Origin: Alphaproteobacteria bacterium
Lineage (GTDB): Bacteria; Pseudomonadota; Alphaproteobacteria; Micropepsales; Micropepsaceae
Assembly (NCBI GenBank): GCA_028871795.1
Contig: JAGWMG010000002.1
Span: forward strand, 62,001 to 126,000
Length of the DNA: 64,000 nucleotides
Direction of reading: 5' to 3'
Below the pieces are notes generated by a model. The model searched no databases. It had not been told where the DNA came from and was given only the letters and a program-made list of their open reading frames with translations. The position numbers and the translations under genes are program-made. Positions 57,106 through 64,000 of this stretch are shown piece by piece (within the stretch, counting starts at the first letter, position 1; every line of letters starts with the position of its first letter).

Positions 57106-57528
57106 ATGGACGACACCGACCGCCACCTCATCGCGCTGCTGCGCAAGAATGCGCGCCTGCCCGTCGCGGCGCTGGCCAAGGCGCTTGGCGTCTCGCGTGG
57201 CACGGTGCAGAACCGCATCAACCGGTTGACCGCGCGCGGCACCATCCAGGGATTCACCGTCCGCGTCCGTTCCGGGGCGGAGCCCGCGCGCATCAGGGCC
57301 ATTATGATGATCGCGGTGGAGGGCGAGCGCTCGGAACGAATCATCAAGCTCCTGCGCGGCAATCCCGAGATCGCCGCCATCCACACCACCAACGGCCGCT
57401 GGGACATGGTGCTGGAACTCAACACCGAAAGCCTGGAGGCGTTCGATCTCGTGCTGCATCGCGTGCGGCTGATCGAGGGCATCTCCGGCTCCGAAACCAG
57501 TCTGCTCCTGTCGACCCTTCCGATGTAG
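57106..57528 (+). CDS. Lrp/AsnC-family transcriptional regulator
   Basis: MDDTDRHLIALLRKNARLPVAALAKALGVSRGTVQNRINRL HTH plus RAM-like C-terminus. Confidence 0.93.
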   Translation: MDDTDRHLIALLRKNARLPVAALAKALGVSRGTVQNRINRLTARGTIQGFTVRVRSGAEPARIRAIMMIAVEGERSERIIKLLRGNPEIAAIHTTNGRWDMVLELNTESLEAFDLVLHRVRLIEGISGSETSLLLSTLPM

Positions 57529-57561
57529 TGTTGCGGCGCTTTTGGGATTCGAGGAATTAGC

Positions 57562-58926
57562 ATGAGAACCATCATCGAGCCGTTCCGGATCAAGACCGTC
57601 GAACCGATCCGCATGACCACGCGCGACGAGCGCCAGCGCCTGCTCGCCGCGGCGGCATACAATCTGTTCGCCGTGCGGGCCGACGACGTGCTGATCGATC
57701 TCTTGACCGATTCCGGCACCTCGGCGATGAGCGCGGCGCAGCAGGCGGCCCTGATCGGCGGCGACGAATCCTACGCCGGAAGCGCGTCGTTCTTCCGCTT
57801 CGAAGCCGCGGTGAAGAACCTGTTTCCGTTCAAGCACGTGCTGCCGACGCATCAGGGCCGCGCGGCGGAAGCGATCCTGTTCTCGGTGATCGGCGGCAAA
57901 GGCGTGAAGGTGCCGTCCAACACGCATTTCGACACCACGCGGGCGAATATCGAAGCCACGGGCGCCGAAGCCTTCGACCTGGTCATCGCGGAAGGCCTGG
58001 ACCCCAACAACGAGCACCCGTTCAAGGGCAACATGGACCTGGCGCGGCTGGAGGCGTTCCTCGCGGAACACGGCGCCGGCGTGCCGTGCGTCATGCTGAC
58101 GGTCACCAACAATGCCGGCGGCGGCCAGCCGGTCAGCCTGGAGAACATCCGCGCCACCGCGGCGGTGGCGCACAAATACGGCAAGCGGTTCCTCATAGAC
58201 GGCTGCCGCTTCGCGGAAAACGCTTTCTTCATCAAGCTGCGCGAGAAGAGTCAGGCAAACCGCCGCGTCGAAGACATCGTGCGCGACATGTTTGCCGACG
58301 CCGACGGCATGACGATGTCGGCGAAAAAGGATGCGTTCGCCAATATCGGCGGCTGGCTGGCGCTCAACGACGACACCCTCGCCCAGTCGGCGCGCGAACG
58401 GCTCATCCTGACGGAAGGATTCCCCACCTATGGCGGGCTAGCCGGGCGCGATCTCGACGCCATCGCACAAGGCCTCAAGGAAATCGTCGACGAGGATTAT
58501 CTCGCCTACCGCCTGCGCACCTCTGCCTATGTCGCCGAACGTCTAGAGGCGCTGGGCGTCCCCACCGTCAAGCCGTCGGGCGGACACGCCATTTTCGTCG
58601 ACGCCAGAACCTTCCTTCCCCATATCCCGCCGCTCAACTATCCGGGGCAGTCCCTGGCGGTCGCGCTTTACCTCGAAGGCGGCATTCGTTCCTGCGAGAT
58701 CGGGACCGTCATGTTCGGCCTGCAAAGCGACGGCAGGGAGGTGCCGGCGGCGATGGACCTCGTGCGCCTCGCCATGCCGCGGCGCGTCTATACCCAGAGC
58801 CATGCGGACTACGTCGTCGAGGTTTTCGAAAACATCGCCAAGAACAAGGAGCGGCTGCGCGGCCTGAAGATCGTCTGGCAGCCTCGGCGCATGCGCCATT
58901 TCTCGGCGAAATTCATGCCGCTGTGA
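57562..58926 (+). CDS. Beta-eliminating lyase, tryptophanase/tyrosine phenol-lyase family
   Basis: FRIKTVEPIRMTTRDER, DLLTDSGTSAMS, VLPTHQGRAAE, TMSAKKDAFANIGG PLP lysine. Confidence 0.93.
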   Translation: MRTIIEPFRIKTVEPIRMTTRDERQRLLAAAAYNLFAVRADDVLIDLLTDSGTSAMSAAQQAALIGGDESYAGSASFFRFEAAVKNLFPFKHVLPTHQGRAAEAILFSVIGGKGVKVPSNTHFDTTRANIEATGAEAFDLVIAEGLDPNNEHPFKGNMDLARLEAFLAEHGAGVPCVMLTVTNNAGGGQPVSLENIRATAAVAHKYGKRFLIDGCRFAENAFFIKLREKSQANRRVEDIVRDMFADADGMTMSAKKDAFANIGGWLALNDDTLAQSARERLILTEGFPTYGGLAGRDLDAIAQGLKEIVDEDYLAYRLRTSAYVAERLEALGVPTVKPSGGHAIFVDARTFLPHIPPLNYPGQSLAVALYLEGGIRSCEIGTVMFGLQSDGREVPAAMDLVRLAMPRRVYTQSHADYVVEVFENIAKNKERLRGLKIVWQPRRMRHFSAKFMPL

Positions 58927-59391
58927 TCAGATCGGCAGCATTGTGGTGTTCTTCACGCACTTCAGCGCGAAGCTCGAATTCACCGAGGCGACGCCCGGCA
59001 GATGCAACAGCTTGTGCTTGAGGAATTGCTCATAGTCGCTGACGCTGCCGGTGACGATCCGCAACAGGAAATCGGAATCGCCGGACATCGAAAAGCATTC
59101 GACGATCTCCGGCCGCGCTCGCGCCGAGCGCTCGAAGACCTCCAGCGTCTCCTCGTCGTGCTGCTTGAGCTTGATATGCGCGAACACGGTGATAGAGAGG
59201 TTCAGCGCTTCGGGATCGAGGATGATGGCGCGGCCTTTGATGACTCCGTCCGCCTCGAGCTTTTTCAGCCGGCGCCAGCAAGGTGTGTGAGAAAGTCCCA
59301 CCCGTTCGCTCAGGTTCTGAATTGAAAGGGCCGGTTCGGCTTGTAGAACGCGGAGGATCTTGCGGTCGAAATCATCTATCGGAGATTTCAT
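58927..59391 (-). CDS. Lrp/AsnC-family transcriptional regulator
   Basis: DDFDRKILRVLQAEPALSIQNLSERVGLSHTPCWRRLKKLEADGVI. Confidence 0.95.
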   Translation of the reverse strand: MKSPIDDFDRKILRVLQAEPALSIQNLSERVGLSHTPCWRRLKKLEADGVIKGRAIILDPEALNLSITVFAHIKLKQHDEETLEVFERSARARPEIVECFSMSGDSDFLLRIVTGSVSDYEQFLKHKLLHLPGVASVNSSFALKCVKNTTMLPI

Positions 59392-59429
59392 CCTAATTTC
59401 CCTTCGAAATAGACGAGATTATCCTAATT
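59390..59429. promoter_or_regulatory. Direct repeat ATCCTAATT x2, candidate Lrp-type operator between lrp and bkd genes
   Basis: ATCCTAATT at 59390-59398 and 59421-59429, 31 bp apart; TATAAT at 59480-59485 downstream. Confidence 0.4.
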
Positions 59430-59538
59430 CTTGTCTAACACCACCATCAATTTTGGACACCTATCCCAAAGTTGCGGGTTATAATTACTAGCCTTCCCTT
59501 CGAGGGCGGTCCGTTCTGACAGGTGTGGAGGTGCCGCT

Positions 59539-60771
59539 TTGCGCAACACCGTCAAGCTCAGTTTGCACATCCCCGACGCGCCCGCGCGGCCGGGCGAAAA
59601 ACCGAATTTCAGCTATCTCCAAATTCCCGAGGCCGGCAGCGTGCGCTGTCCCGACGTCGCCACCTCTCCCGCGGAGATGCGCGATCTCGCCTACGACCTG
59701 ATCCGCGTGCTGGATTGGGACCACCGGGCCGTCGGACCGTGGAACCCGCGTCTGGCGCCGGAGACCTTGCGCCGCGTGCTGAAGCTCATGGTCATCGACC
59801 GGATTTTCGAAGACCGCATGTTCCGCGCCCAACGCCAGGGCAAGACCTCGTTCTACATGCGCGGACTCGGCGAGGAAGCCATCGCCATGGCCCATGCCTT
59901 CGCGGTCACCGCCAAAGACATGTGCTTCACATCCTATCGCCAGCAGGGACTCCTGATCGCGCGCGGCTGTCCGATCATCGAAATGATGAATCAGGTCTAC
60001 TCGAACGCCGGCGACAAACAGCACGGCGTGCAGATGCCGCTGCACTATTCGTTTCCCGAATACGGCTACTTCGCGATGTCGGGTAATCTGGCGACGCAGG
60101 TGTCCCAGGCCGTCGGCTGGGCGATGGCTTCGGCCTATCGCGGCGGCGACAAGATCGCGGTGGCCTTCGTCGGCGACGGCGCCACTGCGGAAGGTGATTT
60201 CCATGCCGGAATGCTGTTCGCCTCCGTCTATCGCGCTCCCGTCATCATCAGCATCTCCAACAATCAGTGGGCGATCTCCATGTGCCAAGCCATTGCCGGA
60301 GGCGAACAGACGACGTTCGCTTCGCGCGGGCTGGGCGTCGGGCTGCCGGCGCTGCGCGTCGACGGCAACGATTTCCTCGCCAGCTATGCGGCCGTGCAAT
60401 GGGCGGCCGAACGCGCCCGCTCCAATCTCGGCGCCACCGTCATCGAGTTCGTCACCTATCGCGGCCATTCCCATTCGACCAGCGACGATCCGACGCGTTA
60501 TCGTCCCGCCGACGACTATGCCGCCTGGCCGCTCGGAGATCCGATCGACCGCTTGAAGCGGCACCTGACGGCGCTCGGCGAATGGTCGGAAGACCAGCAT
60601 GCCGCCTACGAAGCGAAAGCGGCCGAAGAAGTCCGCGCCCTGCAGGCCCAAGCGGAAAACATCGGCACCCTGGAAGCTGGAAAACACCCCAACCCCGAGG
60701 TGCTTTTCGAAAACGTCTTCGAACAACCCGACTGGCGCCACAAGCTCCAGCGCCAAGAACTGGGAGTCTGA
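59539..60771 (+). CDS. bkdA1: Branched-chain 2-oxoacid dehydrogenase E1 component alpha subunit
   Basis: RQGKTSFYMRGLGEEAIAMAHAF, SYRQQGLLIARG, AFVGDGATAEGDFHAGM, ISNNQWAIS (TPP motif). Confidence 0.95.
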   Translation: MRNTVKLSLHIPDAPARPGEKPNFSYLQIPEAGSVRCPDVATSPAEMRDLAYDLIRVLDWDHRAVGPWNPRLAPETLRRVLKLMVIDRIFEDRMFRAQRQGKTSFYMRGLGEEAIAMAHAFAVTAKDMCFTSYRQQGLLIARGCPIIEMMNQVYSNAGDKQHGVQMPLHYSFPEYGYFAMSGNLATQVSQAVGWAMASAYRGGDKIAVAFVGDGATAEGDFHAGMLFASVYRAPVIISISNNQWAISMCQAIAGGEQTTFASRGLGVGLPALRVDGNDFLASYAAVQWAAERARSNLGATVIEFVTYRGHSHSTSDDPTRYRPADDYAAWPLGDPIDRLKRHLTALGEWSEDQHAAYEAKAAEEVRALQAQAENIGTLEAGKHPNPEVLFENVFEQPDWRHKLQRQELGV

Positions 60772-60774
60772 GCC

Positions 60775-61788
60775 GTGCCCGCGATGAATATGGTGCAGGC
60801 GCTCAACTCGGCGCTCGACGTGATGATGGCGAAGGACCCCAACGTCCTGACCTTCGGCGAAGACGTGGGTTATTTCGGCGGCGTCTTCCGCGTCACCGAG
60901 GGCCTGCAGAAGAAATACGGCAAAACGCGCTGCTTCGACGCCCCGATCAGCGAACTCGGCATCGTCGGCGTCGGCATCGGTATGGCGGTCAATGGCCTGC
61001 GCCCGGTGGTCGAAATCCAGTTCGCCGATTACATCTATCCCGCCTATGACCAGCTGGTATCGGAAGCGGCCCGGATACGATACCGCTCGGTCGGCGGCTA
61101 TACCGCGCCGATCACCGTGCGCAGCCCCTATGGCGGGGGCATCTTCGGCGGCGAGACCCACAGTCAGAGCCCCGAAGCGCTGTTCACCCACGTCGCGGGG
61201 TTGAAGACGGTCATTCCTTCGACGCCTTACGACGCCAAAGGCCTTCTCATCAGCGCCATCGAAGCGAACGATCCGGTGATGTTCTTCGAACCCAAGCGCC
61301 TCTACAACGGCCCCTTCGACGGCCATCACGAGCGGCCGGCGGTTCCCTGGTCGCAACATCCTGCCAGCGAAGTGCCCGAAGGCCACTACACCGTGCCTCT
61401 GGGCAAGGCCGCCGTCGTGCGCAAAGGCGAAGCGGTGACGCTGCTTTGCTACGGCACGATGGTGCACGTTGCGCGTTCGGCCGCGGAGGAAAGCGGCATC
61501 GACGCCGAGATTCTCGATCTGCGCACCCTGGTGCCGCTCGATCTGGAGGCCATCGTCGCCTCGGTGAGGAAAACCGGCCGCTGCGTGATCGTGCATGAAG
61601 CCACGGAGACCGGCGGCTACGGCGGCGAACTCGTCGCCCTGGTGCAGAAGCACTGCTTCTATCATCTCGAGGCACCGGTCGAGCGCGTCTGTGGTTTCGA
61701 CACGCCCTATCCGCACGGTTTCGAGTGGGAATACTTCATCGGTCCGGCGCGCGTGGCGACCGCCATGCGCCGCGTCCTGGAGGGCTGA
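60775..61788 (+). CDS. bkdA2: Branched-chain 2-oxoacid dehydrogenase E1 component beta subunit
   Basis: MNMVQALNSALDVMMAKDPNVLTFGEDVGYFGGVFRVTEGLQKKYG... Confidence 0.95.
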   Translation: MPAMNMVQALNSALDVMMAKDPNVLTFGEDVGYFGGVFRVTEGLQKKYGKTRCFDAPISELGIVGVGIGMAVNGLRPVVEIQFADYIYPAYDQLVSEAARIRYRSVGGYTAPITVRSPYGGGIFGGETHSQSPEALFTHVAGLKTVIPSTPYDAKGLLISAIEANDPVMFFEPKRLYNGPFDGHHERPAVPWSQHPASEVPEGHYTVPLGKAAVVRKGEAVTLLCYGTMVHVARSAAEESGIDAEILDLRTLVPLDLEAIVASVRKTGRCVIVHEATETGGYGGELVALVQKHCFYHLEAPVERVCGFDTPYPHGFEWEYFIGPARVATAMRRVLEG

Positions 61789-61790
61789 AC

Positions 61791-62999
61791 ATGGGCCGCT
61801 ATGTCTTCAAGCTCCCCGATGTCGGCGAAGGCACGACCGACGCGGAGATCGTTGCCTGGCACGTCAAGGTCGGCGATACGGTCAAGGAAGAGCAGGACCT
61901 CGTCGATGTGATGACCGACAAGGCGACCGTGGAGATGACGTGTCCCGTCGCCGGCAAGATCGTCGCCTTGCACGGCGAGCTGGGCCAGAAGACGGCTGTC
62001 GGCGCGCCGCTGGTCGAGCTGGAGGTCGATGGCGCCGGCAATATCGCGGGCAACGGCAAGGCCGTGCCGGTCGCGGAAACGAAACCCGCCGCGAAGAATG
62101 CAGAGCCGGTGCCGCCCGAACCTCGCATCGCAGCGGCCGCAAAGGGCAAGCCGCTGGCCTCGCCGGCCGTGCGCCAGCGCGCGCGGGCGCTGGGCATCGA
62201 ACTCAGTTCCGTACCCGGACGCGGCCCCGAAGAGCGCATCACCCATGCCGATCTCGACAGCTTCATCATGGGCGGAAACGCGCTTCGCGCCGCCGCGCGC
62301 GATGGGGTCGAAGATGTGAAGGTCATCGGCCTGCGCCGCAAGATCGCCGAGAAGATGCAGGAATCCAAACGCCGCATTCCCCATTACACCTATGTCGAAG
62401 AAATCGACATGACCGAGCTGGAAGCAATGCGCGCGCACTTGAACGCGACCAAGCGGGCGGACCAGCCCAAGCTCAATGTGCTGCCGTTCCTGATGCGGGC
62501 CTTGGTGCGCGTGCTTCCCGATTTTCCGCAGATCAACGCGACCTTCGACGACGAGGCGGGCGTGGTTCATCGCCATCGGGCGACCCATGTTGGCATCGCC
62601 ACCCAGACGGAGAACGGCCTGATAGTGCCGGTGGTGCGCCACGCCGAAAGCCTGGATTTGTGGAGCAGCGCGCGGGAAATCGCCCGTGTCGCCGCTGCCG
62701 CGCGCGAGAACAAGGCCGCGAAAGAAGAACTCTCAGGGTCCACCATCACGCTCACCAGCCTGGGCGCGATGGGCGGACTAGCCACCACGCCGGTGATCAA
62801 TCATCCCGAGGTCGCCATCATCGGGCCCAACGCCATCGTCGAACGCGCGGTCGTGCGCGGCGGCCAGATCGCGGTGCGCAAGATGATGAACCTGTCGTCC
62901 TCCTACGATCATCGCGTGGTCGACGGCCACGACGCCGCAACGTTCATCCAGCGCCTCAAGGCGCTGCTCGAACATCCGGCAATGCTGTTTATGGAGTGA
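61791..62999 (+). CDS. bkdB: Branched-chain 2-oxoacid dehydrogenase E2 (dihydrolipoyl acyltransferase)
   Basis: FKLPDVGEGTTDAEIVAWHVKVGD, VDVMTDKATVEM lipoyl site, ASPAVRQRARALGIEL E3-binding, SSYDHRVVDGHDAATF active site. Confidence 0.96.
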   Translation: MGRYVFKLPDVGEGTTDAEIVAWHVKVGDTVKEEQDLVDVMTDKATVEMTCPVAGKIVALHGELGQKTAVGAPLVELEVDGAGNIAGNGKAVPVAETKPAAKNAEPVPPEPRIAAAAKGKPLASPAVRQRARALGIELSSVPGRGPEERITHADLDSFIMGGNALRAAARDGVEDVKVIGLRRKIAEKMQESKRRIPHYTYVEEIDMTELEAMRAHLNATKRADQPKLNVLPFLMRALVRVLPDFPQINATFDDEAGVVHRHRATHVGIATQTENGLIVPVVRHAESLDLWSSAREIARVAAAARENKAAKEELSGSTITLTSLGAMGGLATTPVINHPEVAIIGPNAIVERAVVRGGQIAVRKMMNLSSSYDHRVVDGHDAATFIQRLKALLEHPAMLFME

Positions 63000-64000
63000 C
63001 GCCGCCGCCGGGTTTTCCGAAACCGCCGCCGCCGGGCGTTTCGATGACGATGGCGTCGCCCGCTTCCAGCCCGACTTCGGCAACGCCGAACAGGCTTTCG
63101 CGCCGGCCGTCCGCGCGCTCGATCCATTGGCGTCCCGGCAGAGCCTCGCTGCCGCCTTCCAGTCCGAACGGCGCCACGGTGCGGCGCGAGGCGACGAGCG
63201 AGGCGGTCATCGCCTCCAGCGCGCGAATCCGCCGCACGACGCCGTTGCCGCCGCGATGCACACCGGCGCCGCCGGAGCCGCGCCGGACGGCGAAGGTTTC
63301 GAGACGGACCGGGAAGCGCAGCTCCAGCACTTCGGGATCGGTGATGCGCGTGTTGGTCATCTGGGTGTGCACGGCACAGGCGCCGTCGAAGCCCGGGCCA
63401 GCGCCGGCGCCGCCGCAGATCGTCTCATAATACTGGTAGCGCGCATTGCCGAAGAGAAAGTTGTTCATCGTGCCTTGGGATGCGGCGCTGGCGCCCAACG
63501 CCCCCAAGAGCGCGTTGCAGATCGCCTGGCTGACCTCGGTATTTCCGGCAACAACCGCGCTGCCCGGCCGCGGCGCCAGAAAACTGCCTTGCGGCACGAC
63601 GATCCTGAGCGGCTTCAGGCAGCCCTCGTTCAGCGGAATGTCGTCCCCGATCAGACAGCGGAAGACGAAGAGAACGACCGCGCGCGTCACGGCCGGCGGC
63701 GCGTTGAAATTGCCCCGGCGCTGCGCGCCGGTGCCGGTGAAGTCGATGACCGCTTCGCGGCGGGCATGATCGACCTTTACCGCGACCTTGAGCCGCGAAC
63801 CGTCGTCCATCTCGTAGTCGAAGGCACCGTCGCCGATGCGGTCGATCACGCGGCGCACGCTCTCTTCGGCATTGGCCATGACGTGGCGCATATAGGCTTC
63901 CACCACGGGCCAGCCGTAACGCGCGACCACCTCGGCGAGCTCGCGGATGCCGGTCTCGTTCGCCGCGATCTGGGCGCGGATGTCGGAGACGTTGGTATCC
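62989..64000 (-). CDS. Hydantoinase B/oxoprolinase family protein, N-terminus beyond the window
   Basis: FDYEMDDGSRLKVAVKV, FNAPPAVTRAVVLFVFRCL, ETICGGAGAGPGFDGACAVHTQMTNTRITDPEVLE; frame open to the window edge. Confidence 0.9.
   Translation of the reverse strand, partial: DTNVSDIRAQIAANETGIRELAEVVARYGWPVVEAYMRHVMANAEESVRRVIDRIGDGAFDYEMDDGSRLKVAVKVDHARREAVIDFTGTGAQRRGNFNAPPAVTRAVVLFVFRCLIGDDIPLNEGCLKPLRIVVPQGSFLAPRPGSAVVAGNTEVSQAICNALLGALGASAASQGTMNNFLFGNARYQYYETICGGAGAGPGFDGACAVHTQMTNTRITDPEVLELRFPVRLETFAVRRGSGGAGVHRGGNGVVRRIRALEAMTASLVASRRTVAPFGLEGGSEALPGRQWIERADGRRESLFGVAEVGLEAGDAIVIETPGGGGFGKPGGGVTP

Noticed and set aside
59488-61716. 742-aa minus-strand ORF opposite bkdA1/bkdA2
   Set aside because: Fully antisense to two confidently recognised E1 subunit genes; no recognisable domain
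1-64000. Search by eye for CRISPR arrays and rRNA genes
   Set aside because: No regularly spaced repeats and no rRNA-like conserved segments were seen

Overview
This is a 64 kb window from a high-GC genome, probably alphaproteobacterial judging by the gene families, LexA box type and operon organisation. Positions 1 to about 10.4 kb are the end of an integrated mobile element. It carries a VirD4/TraG coupling protein, a convergent GIY-YIG-like/SIR2-like pair, a LexA-boxed SRAP + Y-family polymerase cassette, a DUF5131 (Gp37/Gp68)-TcmP pair, a complete tRNA-Leu(CAA) and a tyrosine integrase. The element ends at a truncated 5' half of a different tRNA-Leu(CAA), broken just after the anticodon loop. 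From 10.5 kb onward the sequence looks chromosomal: bioDF/bioBA, purH, a TorF-like porin, GT39, tRNA-Gln and tRNA-Pro, a POT transporter, fatty-acid and thiolase genes, a PodJ/SEL1-like protein, a ligase-associated Lhr helicase, VOC/MarR genes, an M20 peptidase, homogentisate/tyrosine degradation (hpd-hmgA-fah-maiA-marR), ornithine aminotransferase, an amidinotransferase-family enzyme, a tryptophanase-like lyase, two Lrp regulators, bkd E1a/E1b/E2, and a partial hydantoinase B. Most notable observations: (i) the broken tRNA-Leu(CAA) next to an element-borne intact tRNA-Leu(CAA); (ii) the accessory cluster of SIR2/GIY-YIG, DUF5131/TcmP and the SOS cassette; (iii) gene decay in pdeM (in-frame stop before the GHLHP motif), a TauE/SafE gene and a hydroxyacid dehydrogenase; (iv) several operator-like dyads. 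No similarity search was run. Family calls come from reading motifs in the translations.
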